Source: CAXQZU01 sp964228555
Lineage (GTDB): Bacteria; Planctomycetota; PLA2; JAEUHO01
DNA: 64,000 nucleotides
NCBI GenBank assembly: GCA_964228555.1
Contig: CAXQZU010000052.1
Location: 62,001 to 126,000 of the forward strand
Direction of reading: 5' to 3'
Positions 48,789 through 59,652 of the stretch are shown piece after piece. Each line of letters starts with the position of its first letter. The first letter of the stretch is position 1. The notes under the pieces were generated by a model, which made no database searches, was not told the origin of the DNA, and was given only the letters and a program-made list of their open reading frames with translations. The translations under genes were made by a program, and so were the position numbers.

Positions 48789-49903
48789 GGCGAGCCCACC
48801 CGTCCCACCTCCTCGAAGCCCGCCTCCTGCGCCGTCTGCGCGCCGCTCTCGCCGGGCGGCGTGGCCAGGCGCGCGAGCTCGACGCGATCCACGGCCCGGC
48901 GCAGCACGAGGTAGGTGGCCACGCGCGCGCAGGCCAGCCGGCTGGCGAGGTCGGCCAGCCACAGCGCCAGCAGCGTGGCTGCGGACAGGCCCAGCGCCAG
49001 CGCGCCGGCCACGTCGCCCCACGGCCGCGTGCGCATCTCCATCACGAGGCCCTCGCCCGATCCCAGCAGCGCGAGCAGGTCCTGCAGGCGCCCTGCGCCC
49101 AGGCCGCGCTCCAGCGCCCACAGCCCCAGGCCCACGGCCAGCACGCTGCGCAGCAGGCGCCAGCCGCTGCCGAGCAGCACGCCGGAGAGGAACCAGAGGC
49201 GCACGCCGGCCAGCCGCGGCAGGCCCGACCACGCGTAGGTGACCGAGCGCGTCACCGCGTCGAACAGGTCGGCGTCGTCGGCCGCGACGGCCGGTCGGGC
49301 CAGGCAGGCACAGCCCAGCACCAGCGAGGTGCCCACGACGGCCAGCAAGCACAGGGCCGCCACGGCGAGGATCGCGGGCGCGAGCAGCGCGCTGCCCGCG
49401 AGGCCCGGCAGGCCGGCCAGCGCCATGGCCAGCCACGCCAGCAGCAGCGGCACCACGAGGGCGCCCAGCCACAGGAAGGGCGCTCCCCACAGCGCCAGCA
49501 GGCGGCGGCGCGCAAAGCCCAGCGCCAGCGTGCCACGCTCGCGGCCGCGACCGGCGAGGTCCACGGCCGCCATGCGCGAGAGCGCGCCGCCGAAGAAGCC
49601 CCACACCAGCGACAGGCACAGCAGCGGCAGGCCCAGCCCCAGGAGCAGCGCCCCGTCGCGGTCGCCTCGCCACGCGCGCTCCGCCGGCTCCAGCAGCCAC
49701 GCCAGGGGCCGCGCCAGCGTGGCCTCGCGCGACTCGAGCGTGAGCAGGCCGGCCAGCCAGCCGCCCAGCAGCAACGCCGGGCCGCTGGCCAGCACGCCCT
49801 GCAGCGCCAGCAAGCGCTTCTTGGGGTCCACGGCGGCCCGTCCAGCCGCATGCCAGAGTGCCGGCAGGCCCTGCACCGGCGCGGGATCAGCGCCCGTCGT
49901 CAT
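48785..49903 (-). CDS. multi-pass membrane protein of unknown function
   Basis: A 372-residue protein with about seven hydrophobic segments (for example LLGLGLPLLCLSLVWGFFGG, LLAPAILAVAALCLLAVVGTSLVLGCACLA, GVLLGSGWRLLRSVLAVGLGLWAL). A short cytoplasmic C-terminal tail rich in Glu and Gly ends it. The family was not recognised. It overlaps the yacG end by 17 bases and the queE start by 4, so it is part of the chaperone-to-queE gene string. Confidence 0.7.
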   Translation of the reverse strand: MTTGADPAPVQGLPALWHAAGRAAVDPKKRLLALQGVLASGPALLLGGWLAGLLTLESREATLARPLAWLLEPAERAWRGDRDGALLLGLGLPLLCLSLVWGFFGGALSRMAAVDLAGRGRERGTLALGFARRRLLALWGAPFLWLGALVVPLLLAWLAMALAGLPGLAGSALLAPAILAVAALCLLAVVGTSLVLGCACLARPAVAADDADLFDAVTRSVTYAWSGLPRLAGVRLWFLSGVLLGSGWRLLRSVLAVGLGLWALERGLGAGRLQDLLALLGSGEGLVMEMRTRPWGDVAGALALGLSAATLLALWLADLASRLACARVATYLVLRRAVDRVELARLATPPGESGAQTAQEAGFEEVGRVGSP

Positions 49904-50132
49904 CGCGCTCCCCCGCCGCAGCCCGGCCCGTGCCGGCCTCGAAGGCCTCGTCGGGCAGGCCCTCGCCGGGCCGGCCCGGCACGCGATAGGAGCCGTCCAG
50001 CCAGCGGCCGAGGTCCACCCATCGGCAGCGCACGCTGCAGAAGGGCCGCTGGGGCGCATCGGCGGCCGTGGCCGCGCCGCACGAGGGGCACAGGCCAGGA
50101 CCGGGCTGGGCGTGGAGGGGCGGCTGGGGCAC
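49887..50132 (-). CDS. yacG: DNA gyrase inhibitor YacG-like zinc protein
   Basis: An 81-residue protein with the YacG zinc site: CPSCG then FCSVRC, followed by WVDLGRWLDGSYRVPG, which matches the family pattern DLGRWxxxxYxIPG. YacG binds GyrB and inhibits gyrase in E. coli. The GTG start is the only one giving the full domain. The last 17 bases overlap the next gene. Confidence 0.85.
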   Translation of the reverse strand: MPQPPLHAQPGPGLCPSCGAATAADAPQRPFCSVRCRWVDLGRWLDGSYRVPGRPGEGLPDEAFEAGTGRAAAGERDDDGR

Positions 50133-50167
50133 GGTCCAAGGATAGCCCCTCGGGCACGCGCGCAGGC

Positions 50168-50602
50168 CTAGGCCTTGCGTCCCCCACCCTTGTGGCCGGC
50201 CGCGCCCTTGCCGCGCGAGCCGCCCTTGCCGCTCGTGCTGCTCGTGCTGCTGGCGCCGCTTGCGCTGCTCGTGCCGCCCGCGGGCGGCGTCGGCGCGACG
50301 GGTGCGGGCGGGCTGGCCGCCCCCGCGCCGCTGCCCGACGGCGCGCTGCTGCCCGTCGAGGAGCCCCCGGCGCCACTGCCGCCAGCACCCTCGGCCGGCT
50401 GGCTGCCCGCGTCGCCGCTCTTCTTGTAGTCCGTGATGTAGAAGCCGCTGCCCTTGAAGATCAGGCCCGCGCCCGTGCCCACCTGCCGCTCCAGCCGCGG
50501 CTTCCTGCACTTGGGGCAGGTGCGCAGCTTCTTCGCGCTCATCTCCTGGAAGGCCTCGAAGGCGTGACCGCATCCAGCGCAGACGTAATCGTAGGTGGGC
50601 AT
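50168..50602 (-). CDS. FmdB-type zinc-ribbon protein with low-complexity tail
   Basis: A 144-residue protein. Residues 1-60 are an FmdB/CxxC-CxxC zinc ribbon (MPTYDYVCAGCGHAFEAFQ ... TCPKCRKPRLER). The function of this family is largely unknown; some members regulate formamidase genes. The rest is a Ser/Gly/Pro/Ala low-complexity tail ending in a basic KGGSRGKGAAGHKGGGRKA stretch. It follows grpE with no gap, a common arrangement in planctomycetes. Confidence 0.82.
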   Translation of the reverse strand: MPTYDYVCAGCGHAFEAFQEMSAKKLRTCPKCRKPRLERQVGTGAGLIFKGSGFYITDYKKSGDAGSQPAEGAGGSGAGGSSTGSSAPSGSGAGAASPPAPVAPTPPAGGTSSASGASSTSSTSGKGGSRGKGAAGHKGGGRKA

Positions 50603-50604
50603 GC

Positions 50605-51180
50605 TCAGGCCTCGGGGCGCGCGGCGGGCTCGGCGGCGGGCGCCGCCGGTGCACGCACGACGGTGACGCGGGCCGGGCGCACGTTGCGGCCGTGCAGCGA
50701 GAGGCCGGGGCTGAGCACCTGTGCGACGTGACCGGCCGGCAGGGTGGGGTGCTCCACCATCGACAGCGCCTCGTGGTGCAGCGGGTCGAAGGGCTGGCCC
50801 TCGGGGCGCAACACCTCCGCGCCGTGGCGGCGCAGCAGCGCCTCCAGCTCCGCCAGCACCATCTCCACGCCGGTCTTGAGCGGGCCGGCGTCGGACACGG
50901 CCTTGAGCGCGGTGTCCAGGTTCTCGACCACGCTGACCAGGTCCTTGAGCAGGCCCTCCACCGCGAAGCGCCGGTCCTGCTCGGCCTGGCGCTGGATGCG
51001 GCGGCTCTCGTTGACGAAGTCGGCTTGCGCGCGCTTGAGGCGGTCCTCCAGCGCGGGGACCTGCGCGGCCTCGGCGCGCAGCGCCTCCAGCTCGGCCGGG
51101 CTGGGCAGCGGCGGCGGGCTGGCCTCGGCGGCGGGGGCGGGCTCGGGAGCGGGCGTGTCGGGGTTGGTCATGGCATCCAC
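50605..51180 (-). CDS. grpE: nucleotide exchange factor GrpE
   Basis: A 191-residue co-chaperone of DnaK. A disordered Pro/Ala/Glu N terminus is followed by a coiled coil (LRAEAAQVPALEDRLKRAQADFVNESRRIQRQAEQD). The C-terminal beta domain shows the family motif MVEHPTLPAGHVAQVLSPGLSLHGRNVRPARVTV. An in-frame ATG at 51171 is an alternative start. dnaK itself is not in the window. Confidence 0.93.
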   Translation of the reverse strand: MDAMTNPDTPAPEPAPAAEASPPPLPSPAELEALRAEAAQVPALEDRLKRAQADFVNESRRIQRQAEQDRRFAVEGLLKDLVSVVENLDTALKAVSDAGPLKTGVEMVLAELEALLRRHGAEVLRPEGQPFDPLHHEALSMVEHPTLPAGHVAQVLSPGLSLHGRNVRPARVTVVRAPAAPAAEPAARPEA

Positions 51181-51186
51181 CGGGAC

Positions 51187-52323
51187 CTAGCGCGGCTTGC
51201 GCTGCAGGCGCTTGACCTCGTCCTCGAAGCGCCGGCGGGCGGGGCCCACCTCGCCTGCCTCGGCCTCGCGCAGCGCCTCCAGCGCCTTGCGCAGCGCACG
51301 TCCGGGCGCGCGCGGCACGTCGTAGGCCACGCGCACGAACAGGCTGCCGCGGCCCCCGCCCTGCATGCGCGGCAGGCCCTCGCCCTTCACGCGCAGGATG
51401 TGGCCCGGCTCGGTGCCCGGCTCCAGCGCCACGCTCACGGCCTGGCCCGCCACCGTGGGCACATCCACCTTGCCGCCCAGCACCGCCAGCGCCACCGGCA
51501 CGGGCACGGTGACGAACAGGTCCGAGGGATCGTCGTCCGAGCGCTCGAAGAGCGGGTGCGACTGCACGCGGATCACGCAGTTGAGGTCCCCGGCGGGGCC
51601 GCCCCGCGGGCCGTGCTCGCCCGCGCCCGAGACGCGCAGGATCACCCCGTCGGGCACGCCCGCGGGCACCTGCAGCGCGATCTCGCGCTTCTGCGGCGCG
51701 AGTCCCGCGCCCTGGCAGGCGGCGCAGGGGTTCTCCACCACCAGCCCCTCGCCGGCGCAGCGGGGGCAGGGCCGGGCGATGGCGAAGAAGCCCTGGTTGA
51801 CGGAGACGCGGCCCTGGCCGCGGCAGGTGGCGCAGGCCACCGGCCGGGAGCCGTCGCGCGAGCCCGTGCCGCGGCATGTGCCGCAGGCCTCGTTGCGCTT
51901 GAGCGTGATCGTCTTGGCCACGCCGCGCGCCATCTCGTCGAACGAGAGCACGATCTCCACGCGCAGCGTGCGCCCGCGCAGCGGCCCGCCGCGCCGGCCG
52001 CCCGCGCCCCCGAAGAAGGACCCGAACAGCTCGCTGGCGAGGTCATCGCCGAAGGCGCCGAAGATGTCGCGCACGTCCTGGAAGCCCGCGCCGCCGCCCA
52101 CGCCGGCATGGCCGTAGCGGTCGTAGGCCGCGCGCTTGTCGGCATCCGACAGGACCTCGTAGGCCTCGGCGGCCTCCTTGAAGCGCTCCTCGGCCGCCTT
52201 GTCGCCCGGGTTCTTGTCCGGGTGGTTCTTCAGCGCGAGCTTGCGGTAGGCCGCCTTGATGTCGTCGGCCGACGCCTCGCGCGCGACGCCCAGCACCTCG
52301 TAGTAGTCACGCTTGTCGGCCAT
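51187..52323 (-). CDS. dnaJ: co-chaperone DnaJ
   Basis: A 378-residue full-length DnaJ. The J domain carries the HPD motif (LKNHPDKNPGD). A Gly/Phe-rich segment and a zinc centre of four CxxCxGxG-type repeats follow (CGTCRGTG, CATCRGQG, CPRCAGEG, CAACQGAG), then the C-terminal substrate-binding domain. It works with DnaK and GrpE. It ends 6 bases before grpE and follows groEL1 in the same direction. Confidence 0.96.
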   Translation of the reverse strand: MADKRDYYEVLGVAREASADDIKAAYRKLALKNHPDKNPGDKAAEERFKEAAEAYEVLSDADKRAAYDRYGHAGVGGGAGFQDVRDIFGAFGDDLASELFGSFFGGAGGRRGGPLRGRTLRVEIVLSFDEMARGVAKTITLKRNEACGTCRGTGSRDGSRPVACATCRGQGRVSVNQGFFAIARPCPRCAGEGLVVENPCAACQGAGLAPQKREIALQVPAGVPDGVILRVSGAGEHGPRGGPAGDLNCVIRVQSHPLFERSDDDPSDLFVTVPVPVALAVLGGKVDVPTVAGQAVSVALEPGTEPGHILRVKGEGLPRMQGGGRGSLFVRVAYDVPRAPGRALRKALEALREAEAGEVGPARRRFEDEVKRLQRKPR

Positions 52324-52403
52324 GCGGGCGCGGCGGCGTCTCCGGGCGGCGGGCCCGGGCGTGCGTGCCCGGGACCCTCACGCCCCCAGCGGGACCTGCG
52401 ATC

Positions 52404-54011
<1,608 letters not shown>

Positions 54012-54117
54012 GGCTTGCGGCTCCTCGGCGCGCGGCGCGCGCCCACGGGGTTGCTGGGGTTCGGGGGGTGCGCGGGCGCAGGGGCCGGCCGCGCGGGGGG
54101 AGGTCGCGTCGCGACCG

Positions 54118-54405
54118 CTACTTCACGAGGGCCAGGACCTCGCTCTCGCGCAGGATGCGGAGCTCCTCGCCCTTCCACTTGATCTCGGTGCCGGCGTACT
54201 TGCCGTAGAGGATCTCGTCGCCGGCCTTGACGCTCAGCGGGATGCGCTTGCCGTCGTCGGTCAGGCGGCCCTCGCCCACCGCGAGCACCTTGGCGCGCTG
54301 GGGCTTCTCCTTGGCGGTGTCGGGCAGCAGGATGCCACCGGCAGTCTTCTCCTCGGCCTCGAGGGCCTTGATGACGATGCGGTCGTCCAGGGGGCGGATC
54401 GCCAT
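54118..54405 (-). CDS. groES: co-chaperonin GroES
   Basis: A 95-residue ring co-chaperonin with the mobile loop EAEEKTAGGILLPDTAKEKPQ and the roof region GDEILYGKYAGTEIKWKGEEL. It lies between the two groEL genes, about 50 bases after groEL2 and 106 bases before groEL1. Confidence 0.97.
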   Translation of the reverse strand: MAIRPLDDRIVIKALEAEEKTAGGILLPDTAKEKPQRAKVLAVGEGRLTDDGKRIPLSVKAGDEILYGKYAGTEIKWKGEELRILRESEVLALVK

Positions 54406-54452
54406 GATCGAACTCCTTGCGTGGGTCGTGAACGGGTGGGGATGGATGGGGA

Positions 54453-56090
<1,638 letters not shown>

Positions 56091-56477
56091 GGGGTTCTCC
56101 TCAAGTCGAGGGCGACGGGACGGCGGGGACTGCGCGCGGGAAGGCGACGCACTCCTTGCCGCCCGCGCAGGAGCCAACCGCGTACCAATCCCAAAGCAGC
56201 GCAAGTCATTATCGGACAGGCACTTGTGCGTCCATTAGGCACCCGCCTTCGTGACAACTTGTCACGACCCCCGCGAGGGCGCCCCGGCGCCCTGACAAGG
56301 TGTCAAGCGCCCTCTGGCGGCGTAGCCGCGGCCGCCCTTCCGCCGGGGCACGGCTTGCGGAGGCGGCGGCCACCCTCCCTCCAGCCGCCGCGGGCGCGCC
56401 CCGAGGCGGTATAGGTGCGGGGCGACGCGTGGCCCTCGGCGGCCGCGCCCGCGCGCGTCCCCTGGCCCGGAGCCTCC
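56091..56477. promoter_or_regulatory. divergent groEL2 / lipoprotein intergenic region with palindromic operators
   Basis: A 387-base region without a gene. Site 1 is TCGTGACAACTTGTCACGA (56249-56267), a perfect palindrome with a 1-base centre. Site 2 is TGACAAGGTGTCA (56293-56305). Between them GGGCGCC-CC-GGCGCCC (56277-56292) is a 7-bp inverted repeat. No CIRCE element (the usual HrcA operator) was seen, so these are the best candidates for groE control. A GATAAT -10-like box on the minus strand lies near 56209-56214; no good -35 matches it. Confidence 0.5.
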
Positions 56478-57680
56478 ATGCTGCACCTGCCCTCCCCGCC
56501 CTGCGCCCCGGTCCGCCTCATGCTGGCCGCGGTGCTGGTGGCCCTGCCGGCGCTCGCCGGCTGCAGCAGCGGCGGCGATGGGTCCAAGCCGCCGCCGCGG
56601 CCCGTGGCCACGCCGCAGTCCACGCCGCCCTCCTACCGCGCGGTCACCGGTCCGGGCGTGCGCGGGGTCGCGACCCCGGTGGCCTGGCGACGCACGCTGG
56701 CCGACGCCCAGGCCGAGGCGCGCGCCTCCGGCCGCCTGCTGTTCGTGGCGACGACCAAGCCGGACTGCTCGCTGTGCGAGGCCTTCATGCACGAGGTGGC
56801 CCCGCAGGCGGGCGCGCGCCTCGCCGACGTGGCCGTCTGCTACGTCTACGACATCCTCCAGCCGGAGAGCGGTCGCCTCGACGCGGCGCTGCGCGCCAAC
56901 CTGCCGGGCGCGATGCTGATGCCGCTGGCGGGCTTCTTCACGCCCGACCTGGCGTGGGTGAACGGGTTCTCGGGGCCGCGCAGCACGCAGGAGTTCCTGG
57001 CCGACCTCGAGGCTGCGGCGCGCGCGCAGCCCCGCCGCACCTCCGCGCAGCCCTCGGTGAGCGGGCCGGCGGCCGCGCGCGTGGCCTACGTCAACGAGTT
57101 CGGCGAGACGCAGTGGAGCGACCCGGCCGACGCATGGCCCACGCCGCAGGACGCGCTCACGGGCAATCCCGTGCTGGCGCAGGTGCCCATCGTGCCCTCG
57201 CCGCGCGCCGTGCCGCCGGCCCCCACGCCCAAGGTGGTCGTGATCGAGCCCTCGCCCGCCCCGCAGGACAGCGTGCGCTCGGGCGGGCCCGTGCCCGATC
57301 CCGAGGCGCAGGAGCCCGTCGCACCCGCGCCGCCGGCCCCCGTCACCGCCTCGGCCGAGCGCCTGCCGGCGCCGCAGCCGCTGGCCGCCCCCGACCCGGC
57401 GGCCATCGCGCCCGTCGTGATGGACGAGCCCGCCGCGCGCCGCGCGCTGGCGCAGGCCTTCGACCTGCTGCGGCAGGGCCAGCTGGACCGCGCCCGCGAC
57501 GAGCTGCGCCGCGTGAGCAGTTCCGTGCCGGGCACGCCGCTGGCCCGCGAGGCCGACCGCGGCGGCGCGGCCGTCTACCACGCGCGCCGCATCGCCGAGG
57601 CCGCGGAGGCCGACCGCAGCGCGCTGGCCGCGATCGCACGCAAGAGCCTGGCCGGCTCGATGTGGGCGCCGCTGTTCTAG
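56478..57680 (+). CDS. thioredoxin-like lipoprotein
   Basis: A 400-residue protein with a lipoprotein signal (LMLAAVLVALPALAGC then SSGGDG). Residues ~70-180 look like a thioredoxin-type domain with LLFVATTKPDCSLCEAFMHEV, where CSLC is the CxxC redox site. Then comes a Pro-rich linker, and a C-terminal helical segment (ARRALAQAFDLLRQGQLDRARDELRRV) resembling a TPR-like repeat. The ATG at 56520 is an alternative start. The role is unknown; a disulfide or redox function is inferred. Confidence 0.65.
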   Translation: MLHLPSPPCAPVRLMLAAVLVALPALAGCSSGGDGSKPPPRPVATPQSTPPSYRAVTGPGVRGVATPVAWRRTLADAQAEARASGRLLFVATTKPDCSLCEAFMHEVAPQAGARLADVAVCYVYDILQPESGRLDAALRANLPGAMLMPLAGFFTPDLAWVNGFSGPRSTQEFLADLEAAARAQPRRTSAQPSVSGPAAARVAYVNEFGETQWSDPADAWPTPQDALTGNPVLAQVPIVPSPRAVPPAPTPKVVVIEPSPAPQDSVRSGGPVPDPEAQEPVAPAPPAPVTASAERLPAPQPLAAPDPAAIAPVVMDEPAARRALAQAFDLLRQGQLDRARDELRRVSSSVPGTPLAREADRGGAAVYHARRIAEAAEADRSALAAIARKSLAGSMWAPLF

Positions 57681-57702
57681 GCCCTGTTCCAGGCGTGCCG
57701 CG

Positions 57703-59553
57703 CTAGGCGCGCACCGCCTCCACCAGCGCCGCCACCGACTCGACGCGGCCGAAGGGCACGCTCACCTGCACGCCTTGCGTGCGGTCGCGCACCGCGGCGA
57801 CCATCTCCAGCGCGATCTCGAGGCCCACGGCGCGCTGCGATGCAGCGTCGCCTGCGGCCGCCATGCGATCCATGACGCGGTCGGCCACCTTCACGCCCGG
57901 CACCTCGGTGTTGAGGAACTCGGCGTTCTTGAGGCTCTGCAGCGGCCAGATGCCGGCCAGCACCGGGATGCGCCGGCCCGGCAGGCGGTCGAGGAAGCGG
58001 TCCAGCGCGTCGATGTCGAACACGGGCTGCGTGACGGCATAGTCAGCGCCGGCCTCGACCTTCCAGCGGTAGCGCGACAGCTCGCGCTCCATGTCGCTGG
58101 CCGTGGGGTTGAGGCCCACGCCGATCACGAAGCCCGGCGAGGGGCCGATGTCGTTGCCGCCGGGGTCCAGCCCGCGGTTGAGCCGCGCAGCAAGGTTGAC
58201 CAGCCCGATGGCGTCGATGTCGAAGACGGCCGTGGCCTCGGGGTAGTCGCCCAGGATGGGCGGGTCGCCCGTGATCAGGATCAGGTCGTGGATGCCCAGC
58301 GCCGCAGCGCCCAGCAGGTCGGCCTGCATGCCCAGCAGGTTGCGGTCGCGGCAGCAGTAGTGCAGCACCGGCGGGATGCCCACGTCGCGCTGCATGAGCG
58401 CGCCCAGCGCCAGCGGGCTCATGCGCGCGCTGGCCCGCGCGCCGTCCGGGATGTTGATGCACGTGACGCCCATGCCCTTGAGGCGCGCAGCGCGCTGCAG
58501 CACCGCCGAGGCGTCGCACCCGCGCGGCGGCGTGAGCTCGGCCAGCAACGGCCGCTCGCCACGCGCCAGCGCGCGTCCCAGCGCCGAGCGCGCCTCCAGC
58601 GGCGGCGGCTCGCGGCCGGTGGGCACGGCCGGTGCGGCGGCGGCAGGCTCGCGCACCGGCGTCGCACGCAGCGCGGCGCGGGTGCGCTTGACGGCCTTGG
58701 CCAGCGCCCGGATGTGGTCGGGGGTGGTGCCGCAGCAACCGCCCAGCAGGCGCGCCCCGGCCTCGAGGAAGCGACGCGCGAACTTCTCGAGGTAGTCGGG
58801 CGTGCAGAGGTAGAGCATGCGCCCGTCCACGTTGCGCGGCGCGCCGGCGTTGGGCTGCACCGTCAACGGCTTGCCCGTGACGCGCGAGAGGCGCTCGAGC
58901 ACGTTGAGCATGGCGTGCGCACCCACGCTGCAGTTGACGCCGATGGCGTCGGCGCCAGCCTGGTCCAGCGCCGGGCCGAACACCTCGGGCGTGGTCCCGT
59001 AGAGGCTGCAGCCGTCGCGGTCCACCGTCATCTGCACCAGCACGGGCAGCCCGCCGCCGGCCTCGCGCGCGGCGTCCAGCGCGGCCAGGGCCTCCTGCAG
59101 GTCGCCGAAGGTCTCCAGCAGCAGGCCGTCCACGCCCGCACCCACCAGGGCGCGCGCCTGCCGCAGGAAGCAGGCCTTGGCCTCCGCGCGGCTGGTGGGC
59201 CCCCACGGCTCGATGCGCAGGCCCAGCGGTCCCATCGCGCCCAGCACGTGCACGGCGGTGCCCGCCGCGGCGCGTGCGATCTCCACCGAGCGCACGTTGA
59301 GCTCCTCGAGGCGGTCCTCCAGCCCGTGGCGCGCCAGCTTGACCGGGTTGGCGCCGAAGGTGTTGGTCTCGAGGGCCTCGGCCCCGGCCTGCACGTACTG
59401 CCGATGCACCTCGCCCACGAGGTCGGGGTGCGTGAGCGTGACCTCGTCGTAGCAGCGGTTGATGTACACGCCGCGCGCGTACAGCATCGTGCCCATGGCG
59501 CCGTCGCAGATGACGGGCCCGTCGGCAAGTCGCTGGCGCAGGTCGCTGGGCAC
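57703..59553 (-). CDS. bifunctional homocysteine S-methyltransferase / methylenetetrahydrofolate reductase
   Basis: A 616-residue fusion. The N-terminal ~300 residues are a homocysteine S-methyltransferase (ICDGAMGTMLYARG, ETNTFGANPVKLA, and the zinc-ligand cysteines in GVNCS and GGCCGT). The C-terminal ~280 residues are methylenetetrahydrofolate reductase (LAELTPPRGCD, GDYPEATAVFDIDAIGLV, GADYAVTQPVFD, ILITGDPP). The same fusion is known as YitJ-type. It would regenerate methionine with folate-derived or other methyl groups. The GTG start has a GGAGG ribosome-binding site 5 bases upstream. It is convergent with the lipoprotein gene, 22 bases apart. Confidence 0.93.
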   Translation of the reverse strand: MPSDLRQRLADGPVICDGAMGTMLYARGVYINRCYDEVTLTHPDLVGEVHRQYVQAGAEALETNTFGANPVKLARHGLEDRLEELNVRSVEIARAAAGTAVHVLGAMGPLGLRIEPWGPTSRAEAKACFLRQARALVGAGVDGLLLETFGDLQEALAALDAAREAGGGLPVLVQMTVDRDGCSLYGTTPEVFGPALDQAGADAIGVNCSVGAHAMLNVLERLSRVTGKPLTVQPNAGAPRNVDGRMLYLCTPDYLEKFARRFLEAGARLLGGCCGTTPDHIRALAKAVKRTRAALRATPVREPAAAAPAVPTGREPPPLEARSALGRALARGERPLLAELTPPRGCDASAVLQRAARLKGMGVTCINIPDGARASARMSPLALGALMQRDVGIPPVLHYCCRDRNLLGMQADLLGAAALGIHDLILITGDPPILGDYPEATAVFDIDAIGLVNLAARLNRGLDPGGNDIGPSPGFVIGVGLNPTASDMERELSRYRWKVEAGADYAVTQPVFDIDALDRFLDRLPGRRIPVLAGIWPLQSLKNAEFLNTEVPGVKVADRVMDRMAAAGDAASQRAVGLEIALEMVAAVRDRTQGVQVSVPFGRVESVAALVEAVRA

Positions 59554-59652
59554 GGAACCTCCGGGCGGCGAGCATACGGCCCCGCCTCCGGGGGGCCCCC
59601 GGACGCCGCCAGTCCGGTGCCCGCTCGCGTAGGCTGTGCGCGCGCACGGCGC

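Noticed and set aside
57775..59640. Plus-strand open frame running upstream of the carboxypeptidase-regulatory-like gene
   Set aside because: It covers the methyltransferase/MTHFR gene antisense; only the part from 59653 has protein-like features.
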